Origin: Ilex aquifolium
Taxonomy: Eukaryota > Streptophyta > Magnoliopsida > Aquifoliales > Aquifoliaceae
Reading direction: 5' to 3'
NCBI GenBank assembly: GCA_951799425.1
Contig: OX637393.1
Coordinates: forward strand, 5,654,744 to 5,718,743
Length of the DNA: 64,000 bases
The notes under the pieces are model-generated. The model was not told the origin of the DNA, did no database searches, and saw only the letters and a list, made by a program, of their open reading frames with translations. Made by a program: the position numbers and the translations under genes. This document shows, one piece after another, positions 11,142 to 22,795 of the stretch. The first letter of the stretch is position 1. Each line of letters begins with the position of its first letter.

Positions 11142-11270
11142 TCAGATATGATCGGATGATCCTCATCGGGATGTATGTATCGTGGCAGAACCGTGTGCAG
11201 TTGTTCCTTAGCTAGCTATTGAACAGAAGGCAACTGAAGGGAGCCTTAGCCTTGTGGAGTTTGGTTCCAT
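11142..11270 (-). pseudogene. Dioxygenase pseudogene, 5' half of exon 1
   Basis: The minus strand starts ATG at 11270 (MEPNSTRLRLPSV), meets a stop, and continues in another frame as LAKEQLHTVLPRYIHPDED and then HPIIS. This is the N-terminal part of SRG1-like proteins (compare VQELAKQPITQIPPRY in the intact copies). At least one frameshift lies in this short piece. It joins the 3' half at 7118 across element A. Confidence 0.8.
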
Positions 11271-11294
11271 GGCTGCTAGATGTTCCAGGGCGAT

Positions 11295-11295
11295 A

Positions 11296-11327
<32 letters not shown>
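11295..11327. repeat. (CT)n(CA)n microsatellite
   Basis: A CT run followed by a CA run, just upstream of the former start codon of the pseudogene. Confidence 0.9.
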
Positions 11328-12550
11328 AACACACCCCACACACAGAATGTATTTATATGTAGAGACAAGTGACAACCATATAGTACTAGAATGGACCGTT
11401 CGTGGACATACACTGCTTGTTCCATACATGTAATGCAAGAACAACAGATGGCTATTAAGTCGAAGGGAAACTAACACTTTCACCACCTCATTTATTCTCC
11501 TACCGCATTGCCCCTTCAATCATTATTATTCTCATATTGCATTTCTAACATGGGAATTGATTTACCGTTGTCCGCTCAATTATCATGTTATATTATAAGA
11601 AAAATGCTATTTTGACCTAATTTGAGGACCTAATTTAAAGACCTAATGATGTACAACAATTTGATTGGTTGTGAGGTCCCTATAGCATTGCTCATATTAT
11701 AAACACTATAAACAAATACATAATACATGATTATTAGAATTTTCAATTAAATCTAACAGATGATACTATTGGTGAATTATCTGAGTTTAATTAGCAACAT
11801 TCACATTTTTTGAACTTATCAACAAGTTCAAAAAGAAATTGAAAAACAATAAAGACAAATAAAAAATAGACATATACATAAAGGAGAATGAAATTTGACA
11901 GTTGAATCTTTAAAAGAAGATTTGACATAAAGAAGATTTCAATAAAGATTCAAGTTTTTGTTGCTTTGAGTAAAAGTTTGACTCTCCCTTCATTTAGTGT
12001 GAGTTTAAGTATTTGATCAGCAAGAGTTAGAAATGCCCACAATCTACTTTTTTTTTGCCGAAAGGGAAAAAAGCAATACATGAGATATAATCAAGCACCA
12101 AGGTCCCGTGCACATCCAAAAACATTACAAAATAATTCTCAATGTAGTCTATAAAACATATTAACACACAAAGACCATGGACGAATAGACCAAGGAACAA
12201 ATGTGATTCTTCCTATCACTTGCATTTTCTAATGACAACTCGTGTAGAAGGTTTTCTTCCCATTGCTTTCTTGCGAGAACGTGTTTCATATCCTTGAAAC
12301 ATTTTTAATAATACAATTTTTGCTGAAGCCAATTCCAAGAAATATTCATTTATAAATTGTTACGACTCATTGGAGACAATAGTATCTATTTCCTCTTCTT
12401 CATCAAATTCATCTTTTTTTTCTCCAACGCCATACTCTTTTGTCTCTTCTTGGTCCACTTAAATTTTGATGTTATGATAATCTTTTTGGACTCGTTTCAT
12501 AGTATTTTAAAATTAGAGTCATTTTCATACCTCCCCAAAATCACTGACTT

Positions 12551-12752
12551 TTTTTTTTTGGAAAGTAAAATCTACTGCACGTGGTGAGAAAAAATACAAA
12601 GGTGTATAGAGAATGACAAGACAATAGGTACAATCTATTAGCAGCCACACAAAAAAAACAAAACAAAACAAAAAAAGTAGAATTCAAATGGAAGTAAAAG
12701 TCAGTGACTACTTCCAGACAAATTCCAGCCATAGAACATAACATAACAAATT
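12551..12752 (-). mobile_element. Retroposed fragment with 16-bp target duplication
   Basis: About 200 bp beginning with a T-run (A-tail on the minus strand). It is flanked by perfect 16-bp repeats CCAAAATCACTGACTT at 12535-12550 and 12753-12768. This is the product expected of LINE-machinery retroposition. The source, a LINE 3' end or an mRNA 3' end, is not recognised. Confidence 0.7.
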
Positions 12753-14163
12753 CCAAAATCACTGACTTGATTTGATTGGAAACGTATTAAATCGGGTGAA
12801 AATAACAATAGATCCAGTGACTATTATGATGAAGAGAGAGAGAGAGAGAATTAAAAGTTTGAAAAATGTTATGTTACCAAAAAAACCTTTTACCTAAATG
12901 TTTATTAAATGATTGTGGATGGTTGAAACAATGGATTCCATCAAAAAAAAGTTAATAGGATCTATTGGTCAAACCATCCACATTAATTTGATATACTTTT
13001 TAATATAACTTTTTAATAAGCATAACATTATTACTCAAAAAGATTTTACAAAAGTGTGCACAACCCACCATTTTTAATTAATGAATTGATACAGCATGAA
13101 ATAGCCACTCAACTAAATTAGGGCACATGACAATTGTCATATACTCGTATTATAATAAATCAAAGCCATGCTTTACAAAAGAAAGTCGGTACAACAATGT
13201 CAATACAAAGATAAAGTGATGCTACGCTTATCAAAAAAACTTATCAAATCAATGTAAATGGTTAGATTCGTGGATCCTGTTAAATGTTGTTTATGGAACA
13301 TACATACAGAACCAACAATTTATATTCATTTGATAAATTTATTTAGTAAGCATGTCATTTCTAGTAGAGATATAGCTAAGTGGCAGGGATATTCCCGCAG
13401 TATGTAAAACATAATTGTACTTCTTTGTGGTTGGTATGTCTACTTAATAGATATTGATAGACCAAAACGAAATAATGTCAAACCATTTTTTCTGGAAATA
13501 CGGATAATACCTTTCTTTCCTTCTTCTTGGCATGTATTATTGATCTTGCATAAACCATAAGCATATAAATATACACACGTCTTTCTCTCTCCCTCTCTCT
13601 CTGCTGTGCAAGGGTCTCATTGGGGTGAGAGTGGGGGGAGAAGGTTGGGTTGGAGCTGATGTGTGTGTGTGTTGGGGGGATGACTACGTGTCATTCTTTC
13701 AAACATATTACGTGATCAACATGAGATTATTTCGGTTAAAATCTTAATAGACCGTCTGTGTATGGAGCAATTAAACACAAATTGCATACTTTAGAGATCA
13801 AATTAACAAAAGTGATACATTGAAGACCAAACTGACAAAACTATCATATTTTAAGTACCAAAAATGCTATTAACTATTTTTTTTAATTGCCAAACCATGA
13901 AATGTTTGCAATACAAAACTGAGATAGAATATAGATCTAATTTTTTGTTTATAAAAAAAAATAAAAATAAAAAAACTAGGGAGGTTAAAGGGTTTTTTTG
14001 AAAATATGAGGGGGTCCCATGCCCCCCCCCCCCCCTGGCGGCCTATTGGGTGGTGGGAGGATGCTGCAAGGGGTGGAGGAAGGGTATGTGTATATTGCAC
14101 ACACAACACAATGTTTTTTGCCTACAAATAAGAGACTTACGAGGTTTGAATCCTTGACTTCCC

Positions 14164-14245
14164 TGTTCAAATATGAGAAGCTAGATAAACATCCAGAAGT
14201 TAACTGTTCAAATATGAGAAGCTAGATAGACATCCAGAAGTAAAC
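14164..14245 (+). repeat. 41-bp tandem duplication
   Basis: Two adjacent copies of a 41-bp unit beginning TGTTCAAATATGAGAAGC differ at two positions. Confidence 0.85.
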
Positions 14246-14544
14246 CCGACAGTGGTTGCCAGTCCTTCTCTAATCATGACTCAAAGACTGAGTCAACTCA
14301 ATGTCTTCATGATTATGAGAGACCTAATGAGTTTAGAGTCGTTTACCTTTTGTTGGGTGAGATGAGTTCGTGTCAAAAAAATTTTATTTATACTCGATTT
14401 ATTTGTTTAAGCTCTCATGTATACAAATACACCCAAACATGCACATCTATATATGGGAGCCACATATAGAAAATTAATTTAAAATATGTCAGACTCGTAA
14501 AATAAGTTTTGTTCAACCTAATTCAACTCAACAAGCTATTAAGA

Positions 14545-14965
14545 GATAATTTGTGTTTACCCTCTTTCTTTTCCACCTCTTTACTAGACATGTTTCACAT
14601 TTACTAACCATTTGACAAAGACAGACAGCAACGTTTGGATCAGATGAGCTTAACCATCCATTTGTTTAACTTTCATTAGCTTAGTGACTAATCAAATACT
14701 AATTAGCCCCTTGCAATTAGCTTGTCTCAATCAGAAAAATTGCCATATATATAATCTAGACTGCATATGTTGTATCTGTCAAGGCACAGAACAAGCAACT
14801 TGGGTTGTCTAAATCAAAAACGTGCTTTAATTGCCATATAATAGACCTGATAATGTTCTCAAGTCAAAGAAAACAAACATGGGGTTTGAATAATATGAGG
14901 ATATATTCAATGTAACAGCAATATCATATCATTATTGACATATGATATTATCGATCAACAACAAA
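14545..14965 (-). repeat. Right arm of the inverted segmental duplication
   Basis: This is the reverse-complement counterpart of 3140-4045, shorter because it lacks the SINE and other indels. Confidence 0.65.
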
Positions 14966-16157
14966 TAGACAACCGTAACTAGTGAATTCCGTTGATTCCA
15001 TATAGTAATTATTAGATGCATGTGGAGATTATTTGTAATTATAAAATTTAAAGGTATGCATTAGTGATATGTTTGATTGTAATTGAATGGTCTGTCTTTG
15101 ATCGTATCAGTGATGGAATTATATGTATAATTGGGGTTGTTATTCAAACTGAACTACTTGAGCTCGGCTCGGGTTCAGCTTATTTTTTGCTCATTGAAGC
15201 TTGGCTCATTTTTTATATGAGCCGAATTTGAATAATTTTTTAAGCTCAGGTAAGAAAACAAGTTTTTTTAAGTTCGGCTCGAACTTGTTCAACTATCATC
15301 CCTATGTATAATTGAGCTAGTAGCTTAGGTCATGGCTTGCATAATGCAAATTTAAATTTTTAATCAAACAGACGACAAGTTTTAAATCTTAATGTATGCA
15401 AGGCATATCTCGTTGAATTAGTCTTTTTCACCACATCGTATATAACGGGAATCGAACCCCCTCTGATGTTGGTAGACTGATAAATAATATCTTACTTCGA
15501 TCCAACAACTTGTTAAGAGTAGATTTTGTTTTAGCTGCAACTCCAATATCAAATTATCTCAATTTTCTCAGTTAAAAGATATTATAAAAATTGTTAATAG
15601 GCCGAAAAACAGTCCGTCTATTTAGATTCATGTGGATAGTATTGAAGGAATTGATTACATGTTATACTGGAGTAGATCTGGATCAGATGTTGTGAGGCTT
15701 CATGTGATCCTAGTTCATGGGTTCCATATATTTCAAAAAATTGCATTGACACCCCTAACATTTTTTTATAATTGTGATTGACTGCGTATGATTTTTCAAA
15801 ATTCAAATTATGTTATTCCCCCTTCGCATTGGCTAGTATTTTAGGGGTTACCTCTTGATCAAATCTGTGAGCATCATTGCCCTTTTTGTAATAAATATAT
15901 TGTAGTACTAGACAAATAATAAAACAAAAAAAACATTAAATTAATAAAAAAAATTAAAAATTTGGGACTGAGTCTTATATAAGGGACTTTTAATGAGTTT
16001 AGTCTGTTATTCAAACTTATTTGGGGATAAGTACTATTTTAATCTTATTAATAAATAGTTAAGTCCAGAATTTTTTTAAAACTTCAAAATTCCCTTACTT
16101 GAAAGCATCATTAAATTAATTTCCTAACTTATGAATTGTTATTCATTAATTCACTGT

Positions 16158-16696
16158 TGATGATGCACAAAATAGGTTTGCACACCACCTGTCAAATAAT
16201 AGAGAGAGAAGACGAGAATTATAGTGGTTCGGTCAATGTGACCTACGTCCACTTTGAATGGCAAAGGTCACCGGTATTTTATTAACTCCGGTGTAGGGAG
16301 AGTGCAGAATACAAGCTTTGAGAGGGAGATGAGTTATTTGCTTAGTTGAGTGTCATGCCCCCCAAGTGTTGGTGAGACTTACAATTTATATCTGTTCCCC
16401 AACAGATTGGGGCTACTTAACCGCGACTACCCAACTATTCTGGTGGGGCTTGCGGCTTCTCCTCAACGAGTGAGGCCGTTGAGGAGCTCTCCATAAGACC
16501 CGGTCAAGGTTGACCGCTTCCAAGGTGGTAGAGGAGGTGAGGGTCTTGAGTGCTCCCTTGATGTCGTAGTCAAGCTAATGTAGCTCCATGATGAACCTGA
16601 CTGGACTTGGACCTCTTTGGGCTTGGCTAGCTGGACCTCTTCAAGTTGGGTCCTTGGGCTTGTAACATGAGTTGGGCCCTTGGGCTTGGCCCATCA
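16158..16696 (-). repeat. Element B 3' LTR
   Basis: It matches 19439-20001 apart from a deletion of about 24 bp and scattered substitutions. Confidence 0.9.
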
Positions 16697-17189
16697 TTTG
16701 CCCCCCAATGCCCTGTGTCCAATGGAACTTGGAAAGGAGGGTATTTGGTTGAATTTGAATTTTCGGCTGACTGGCATAACTAGAAAAACTTCAGGAGGCC
16801 AAAACCTGTGCTTTTAGGCATTTTTTGAGCTTTCAACAACATCAATCATAGCCAAGATGTGAGTCTTATAGAGCTCGTCGAGAGTTTCGATTTGATATAT
16901 TATAAGCCTCATTTCGAGTAACGGAGCAAAAGTTACGGTCAAAACTTCAAGCAGAGAGCTGGGTGCATGATTTTGGGCGACCAGGCAGCTTTTGGGCGAG
17001 CTGGAAGTGTCCTGGGCGAGCAGAAATTTTTTTTTTTTTTTCAAAAAAACTTTGGGAGGCCAAAACAGCTGTTTTTGAGCCTTTTTTGAGAGCTTCGATT
17101 TGATATATTATAAGCCCTATTTGGAGCACCTTGGGCGAGCCGGGGCTGTCTTGTGTGAGCTTGTGGCTGTTTTGGGCAAGCCTAGGGCT

Positions 17190-17565
17190 GCCTTGGGCGC
17201 GAAGTTGGGTGCCTGAGAGAGCTTGGAGGGCTGGGCGCCTAAGAAGGAGACCTAGGCACCTGGTGTGATGGCCTGGGTGCCCCAAGAAGAGGGCTAGGCG
17301 CCTGAGGATGTGGCCTGGGCGCCTGAAGATGAGACATGGGCGCCTGAGGAGGAGACCTGGGCGTCTGGTGTAATGGCCTAGGCACCTCAAGAGGAGGGTT
17401 GGGCGCCTGAGGAGGTGTCTGGGCGCTTGAAGAGGAGACATGGGCGTCTGAGGAAGAGACCTGGGCGCCTCAAGAGGAGGGCTGGACGTCTGAGGAGGTG
17501 GCCTGGGCGCCAGATGTGATGGTCTAGGTGCCCAGTTTGGGTGTCTAGGACCTGGCGAGCTCCAC
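17190..17565 (-). repeat. 21-bp minisatellite in element B
   Basis: About 17 degenerate copies of a 21-bp unit of the type TGGGCGCCTGAGGAGGAGACC. Because the unit is seven codons long, minus-strand frames read LLRRPG-like heptads without stops. I treat this as a 3' untranslated tandem array, as is common in Tat-lineage elements. Confidence 0.75.
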
Positions 17566-17879
17566 TGAAATAGGTGGCATGGTGGGCGCCCATGCTTGTA
17601 AGGATGGAGGCCCCTTGCGAGCGAGCTATATTGAGGTAGGTGGCATTTTGGTGAGGAGGCCTGCGTAGAGGGGCGTGCAGAGGCCGATCTGGGCGACCAG
17701 TGCGGCTGACTAGGGCGGCCAGTCAGTTGGGTACACTAATCTAAGCGGCCAGGCAGCTGGGTACGCTGATCTAATGTAGTCCCTCAGGTTGCAGACGACT
17801 TGAGTTTCAAGATCATGCCTGGAGATGGCAAAAATAATGTTATTCCAAACATTAAAATATCTAACACAATTACCTAGAG

Positions 17880-18290
17880 AGAGAGAGAGGTAGGATGCTT
17901 GCGCGAGAGCAAAGACAGAGTATGAGGATTGCTCGTGAGAGAGCTACACCTTTTGAGACCGAGCTTTTGGCGACCCATGAGAGAGTCCTTAAGATTGAGG
18001 TATAGGTTGTCTGTTTGAGAACAGTGCAGAGGTAGGTGGGCTGTCTGCTTGAGAACAGTGTAGAGGTAGGATGCCTGCTTAAGAGCAGTGCAGAGATATG
18101 CCATGTTTTTTTGGGCGACCCGCGAGAGAGCCGCTAAGCTAGAGATAGACTGCCTGTTTGAGAACAATGCAGATGCCAAGCTTTTTTGGCGACCCGCGAG
18201 AGAGCCGCTAAGCTGGAGATAGGCTGCCTGTTTGAGAACAGTGTAGAGGCAGGTCAAGCTTTTGGCGATCCGCGAGATGATTAATCTCGC
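17880..18290 (-). repeat. Degenerate tandem repeats in element B
   Basis: Repeated blocks built from TTTGGCGACCCGCGAGAGAG, CTGCCTGTTTGAGAACAGTG and GCAGAGGTAGG lie between gag and the minisatellite. Confidence 0.65.
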
Positions 18291-18319
18291 CTAGACCTGT
18301 TGATTTCTTCAGCATTTAT

Positions 18320-19375
18320 TTATTTTTGAGCTTTTGCCAATAGTTTTGGCATGCTCTTTGGTGGGCGTTTCATCACGGAGAAAAGGAAGCTCGATGATTG
18401 GAGGCCTCCCAAGAAGGCAGTCATGCTGACTTTTTCATCGGGCTCTTCGACCTGAAGGACCCCCTCGTTAAAACGAGTGAGGTAGCTTCTCAGGCTCTCA
18501 TTTTGGTCCTGTTTTATGTTGAGCAGATGGGTGACAGGCTTCTGCTGGCGGCGTCCACCAATGAACTGTGTCACAAAAAATCTGCTCAATTCGGCGAAGG
18601 AGCCTATGGAGGCCGGGGTGAGTTTGGTGAACCATTGTCGCGCTGATCCCTTCAAGGTGGTTGGGAACGCCCTACACATGATCTCGTCGGGGACATTGTG
18701 CAGCTGCATTAGAGTTTTGTAAGTTTTGAGGTAGTCTAGTGGATCCTTCGTTTCGCCAAAGGTTTCCACTGATGGCATTTTAAACTTTTGAGGAAGGGGG
18801 TAGTTCGTCACGTCTGGCTTGAAAGGTGTGTCTATTCGCCTTACGAGGTAGTCCACTGTCTCGGGTCCCTACGCCTTCATTGCGTTGAAGATGTCACCCA
18901 ATTGATTTTGTACCTCCTTAATTTTCTCATCCCAATGGTTGGGAGCTCCTCTGGAATGATCATGGAAATGGCTTTCATGCTCCATGCTTTGATTTTCACC
19001 CTCATCCTCTTGGAGATGAGGGTCTTCACCATGTGGTGCAGGAGCTGGAAGAGGAGGTGGAGGTCCCTCATGGGGAGCTCCCCTGTGTGGGGCGCCCAAT
19101 GGGGCTTCAAAGGTGGCGCCCAGATAGGGAGCACCCATGTGGGGAGCTCCTTGACGCCCAAGGCGTGGAGCTCCTATCACTTGAGGTCCAGGTTGTGCTC
19201 CTCCTTGCGCAACAAGCATTAGTTGAAGGATCTGCTGGTTCTGGGCCACAAGCTCCTGCATGATCTCCAGCATCTGCTGTGTACTTGGGACAGGATTGGT
19301 TGGAGGAGGAGTAACCTCCTCTTCTCTTGGTTGGTTATCCTCAGGCTGGTTTATCGATCGGATAGTGATCGCCAT
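18320..19375 (-). pseudogene. Element B gag, broken
   Basis: The N-terminal part (19375 to 18872, MAITIRSINQPEDNQ) is Pro/Gly/His-rich. A TAG at 18869-18871 interrupts it where element A has CAG. The gag core follows (DPLDYLKTYKTLMQL, FPTTLKGSARQWF, SLRSYLTRFNEG). A TAA then falls where A has Tyr, in the KAQKYINAE region. The CCHC-like tail is not present in frame. The product would be a structural gag supplied in trans to, or used with, a pol-bearing partner. Confidence 0.85.
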
Positions 19376-19420
19376 TGATTCAACAGAGAAAGTGTTTATA
19401 AATGAGAATTTTGTCGATTC

Positions 19421-19435
19421 TCACAGACGGCGCCA
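19421..19435 (-). promoter_or_regulatory. Primer-binding site, element B
   Basis: On the minus strand TGGCGCCGTCTGTGA starts 3 nt inside the 5' LTR. It matches that of element A. Confidence 0.85.
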
Positions 19436-19438
19436 AAC

Positions 19439-20001
19439 TGATAATGCACAAAATAGGTTTGCACACCACCTATCAAGTAATAGTAGTAAATGCAGTAATT
19501 AAAGTAGAGAGAGAATACGAGAATTATAGTGGTTCGGTCAATGTGACCTACATCCACTTTGAATGGCAAAGGTCGCCGGTATTTTATTAACTCCGGTGTA
19601 GGAAGAGTGCAGAATACAAGCTTTGAGAGGGAGATGAGCTATTTGCTTAGTTGAGTGTCATGTCCCTCAAGTGTTGGTGGGGCTTACAATTTATATTCGT
19701 TCCCCAACAGATTGGGGCTACTTAACCGAGACTACCCAACTATTCTGGTGGGGCTTGCGGCTTCTCCTCAATGGGTGAGGCCGTTGAGGAGCTCTCCATA
19801 AGACCCAGTCAAGGTTGACTGCTTCCAAGGTGGTAGAGAAGGTGAGGGTCTTGAGTGCTCCCTTGATGTCGTAGTCAAGCTAATATAGCTCCATGATGAA
19901 CCTGACTGGACTTGGACCTCTTTGGGCTTGGCTAGCTAGACCTCTTGAAGTTGGGCCCCTGGGCTTGTAACATGAGTTGGGCCCTTGAGCTTGGCCCATC
20001 A
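19439..20001 (-). repeat. Element B 5' LTR
   Basis: A 563-bp LTR. A minus-strand TATAAAT near 19689-19695 is its likely promoter. Confidence 0.9.
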
Positions 20002-20085
20002 ACTGTCAATAAATTTTTTTACATAAATTTGAAATTCAAATTCAAATAAACCAGTTGGACTGTTCTCTCTCTCTTCTCTTTGTTC

Positions 20086-20430
20086 TCAATGACGGACAAT
20101 ACCTCCAGCACTGTCTCCACCAATGAAAACTCTCTCAAAATTGCCATGGTTGATCAACCAAAGCTCTTTATTATCACCATCATCGTTTCTGTCAACGGCG
20201 TGTGCAGCCACCCACTGAATAGCATCCCAGAAATCTTCATTAGTCGCAGGCAAAGGGTGTTCTGGAGCGAGCCTGTACTTGACTGAAATTATAAGAGCTT
20301 TGGTTTGAAAGGCAATTAGGTTCATGTATTGGTAGTTGAAGAAAAAGAAGGTGGATTCCAAGCAAAAGCCTCCGCCATGGAAGTAGACTAAGATATCTCC
20401 ATAATGCCCCAAAGGTGTTCGACGAAACAC
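20086..20430 (-). pseudogene. Plant carboxylesterase (CXE-like) fragment
   Basis: This is the middle of an alpha/beta-hydrolase of the plant carboxylesterase family. It has the HGGGF oxyanion-hole motif, the conserved YRLAPEHPLPA stretch and the nucleophile elbow GDSAGG, in the right order and spacing. The family hydrolyses ester substrates or has been recruited as dehydratases or receptors. The frame stops a few residues after the nucleophile serine, so the half carrying the catalytic Asp and His is missing, and the N-terminus is not recognisable. Element B begins 85 bp downstream. The fragment is dead or a captured piece. Confidence 0.85.
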
Positions 20431-20436
20431 CCCAAA

Positions 20437-20580
20437 GTATGTTACTACTTTTTCAATTCATGCAATACCATGTTACTATTTTTTTTTGTATGTTACTATT
20501 TTTTTGCACATGTTACTATTTTTTTGTTCATGTTACTACTTTTTTTCATGGTACAAATTTTCACATAACTACTTTTTTAT
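20437..20580. repeat. T-rich tandem repeat
   Basis: Five or six degenerate copies of a unit of about 20 bp, CATGTTACTATTTTTTTG-like, abut the 5' edge of the carboxylesterase fragment. Confidence 0.7.
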
Positions 20581-20649
20581 TGTTGAGTATGCTATAAATG
20601 TTAATATTCTATATTAATATTTTTTTGTTTGAATGTTATTGTTTTATCT

Positions 20650-20655
<6 letters not shown>

Positions 20656-20720
<65 letters not shown>
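20656..20720. repeat. (TG)n(GA)n compound microsatellite
   Basis: A TG run of about 15 units joined to a GA run of about 17 units. Confidence 0.95.
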
Positions 20721-20725
<5 letters not shown>

Positions 20726-21114
20726 ATAATAGTCCTAATATATATATAGATATGATAGATAAATAATTTTAATGCTAGTAAAACTTTTAAAATTTAGGAG
20801 TTGTTAGTTTTCAAATTTGTTTTAATTAAATATAACTATTGAGGGTGTTTTGAACAATGGAGATCAAAATAGACTTATTTTCAAACAAAATAAATTTTAA
20901 TGATTGCTCTTCGTTTCCCTCAACTTGATGATTGTCCCCACTAAAAATGAACTCTGGTTTCGCCCCTGAAAATTATCAAGATAATTTGTCATTTTTCAAC
21001 CATAGAACTAAACTCCCATAGGTTATTGGCTAATGATTCTTATTAATCCTAGGAGAGGTGCACATCATACAGTTTAGAGGACTCAATTGGCTGCTAGTGC
21101 TGGGTGGAGTTGCC
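20721..21114. other. Non-coding spacer before the tandem duplication
   Basis: AT-rich DNA with no gene seen. Confidence 0.5.
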
Positions 21115-21636
21115 AACATTTTTAAATATATCACAATATTAAAATTTAAAAGAAATAAGACAAAAATAAATATTAATGTGGCATTGATGTGATGATATTT
21201 TTAATTGTATTTAAATTTTTTAAAATATAAATTTTGTTTGTCGCATCAGAAGAGGATACCAATACTGAATTTTCGATTCACGAATTATACATGTTGATCC
21301 AATTACAGTATGATTAATTAGGTTTGTCAATGGATCAGATTTGGATTGAATTTTGCTAGTCCGAATCCAAATTTTATTTTTAAAGTTCGATCCAATTATC
21401 TGATAGATTTTGTCTTAATTCATTAATAATCCGAAATTCCATTTGACCCAAATACAACTCGTGCATGAAGAATTTTTGGTAGCGGTGCAACTTAGGCAGG
21501 CCAACCCGAATTTAACCCCAAAAAAATAGGGCTTAGGTTGGGCCTGGATTAAAAAATATCAATCCGAATTGAATTTAGACAATACCCGAGTTGAGGTCTT
21601 TTTTAACCGGGTTTAACCCAATTATATATTCGAATT

Positions 21637-22347
21637 TGATGATACCCAGAATAAAACTGGCACGTGCTCAGTAAGAGAGCTCAGCTCGGGAGCTCAGGCA
21701 AAATAAGCTGAGCTCCCCTAGCCATGAGCAGAGCTCATCCAGTCAGCACTAAGAGCTCCTAGTCGAAGGCGCGAGAGGAGAAATGCTGAGGGAACAACAA
21801 GATGACTCGGATACCCTTATTAAGGAGGTAGAATCCAATCCGAGGCAGAAAACCCGTATTTAACCATGATCTCCTCCTAAAACTAAGGAGGATCCCACAG
21901 AAGAAGGCAAAGATCTCTCCGTTTAAAGCCAGCCATAAGGAATTTAGGTAACTCCGGAATTGTGGATGAAGATAGGGCACGATCCCTTCAATGTAGGATA
22001 GTCCCGTATTAGAGGTAAATATGAGGCTATAAAAAGAAAGAGATATCCCCCATTAGAGGGGAGAGATTTTTTGAAACCCTAGTTCCCTGAGTATTCGACT
22101 GTAACACCTTCAATTCATCAATAAAGAAGAAGGAGCAAGAGCCTCCATTAGAGAGTGGACTAGCCGAGCTCACTGGCCGGTGAACCACTATATTTCCACC
22201 GTATTTCACACATTATACACGACTAATTAGAGCTTTCATTCTCCACTTCATGAGCCTTGTAGCTCAGATGCCATATTAGTCCCCATGCAAACTGTTCACG
22301 CCAATTAATCTGGTTCCTTAGCTCGTATCCGGAGGTTTACACCATCA
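21637..22347 (+). mobile_element. Solo LTR (D family) in the promoter of copy I
   Basis: 711 bp from TGATGATACCC to CCATCA with a perfect target duplication GAATT (21632-21636 and 22348-22352). It is similar, in reverse orientation, to the D LTR at 28598-29310 (713 bp). The corresponding place in copy II, near 47092, is an uninterrupted empty site. A TATAAAAA at 22028-22035 is the LTR's own promoter, pointing toward the gene 760 bp downstream. It arose by LTR-LTR recombination. Confidence 0.93.
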
Positions 22348-22795
22348 GAATTCAACCCGAATATTAAATCGGGCTCAACTAGATTATTATGGTTAAATAT
22401 TGAGGTCAGTATGTTTTTTTTATATTAATTTGGCTATAATAGTCATTATGTTAAGAAAAGTGTAATTTAATTTTTTTCTAGTATGGTTTTATATATTTTA
22501 AATACTATGGTGTTTGTATTAAATAATTAAAGTTACTGATTGTTAATTCTAGTGAATACTATGTAGTATGTACCAGATTTAAAACCACATACTGATTTCG
22601 GGTATAAACAAACACAACCCGCCCAAATTCAATTTAGATAATATTCGGATTGAGTAACCCGAATTGAGATCGGGTTGACCTCACAACCCCGCCCAAATCG
22701 CATCCTAAATTTTTGGGGGCAGGGGAAAGCAAGATTCTCCTTGGTTTCTCTTCACCAAAACCTTTTCTTCTTCCTGAGCCTGCGAGTTGGAGTCC

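Larger units (their letters stand above)
11328..16152. other. AT-rich non-coding spacer
   Basis: I support no gene here. It contains a T-run followed by TGCCGAAAGG near 12050 that resembles the 3' end of a minus-strand LINE, a retroposed insert (12551-12752), a poly-C run near 14022, a 41-bp tandem duplication (14164-14245), the right arm of the inverted duplication (14545-14965) and GAGCTCGGCTCG-rich transposon-like DNA near 15160-15300. Confidence 0.5.
16158..20001 (-). mobile_element. Element B: gag-only LTR retrotransposon
   Basis: A 3.84-kb minus-strand element with a perfect 5-bp target duplication ACTGT (16153-16157 and 20002-20006). Its LTRs begin TGATGGGCC and end CATCA on the minus strand. 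The primer-binding site is the same as in element A, gag is related to A's, and there is no pol. The polypurine tract (minus TTGGGGGGCAAA) abuts the 3' LTR at 16697. It is a sister family of A: the gags align but the LTRs differ. Confidence 0.92.

Noticed and set aside
16947-17593. Arg/Leu/Pro heptad-repeat proteins on the minus strand
   Set aside because: A 21-bp minisatellite in element B keeps these frames open. Located after gag in the 3' region, with no independent support.
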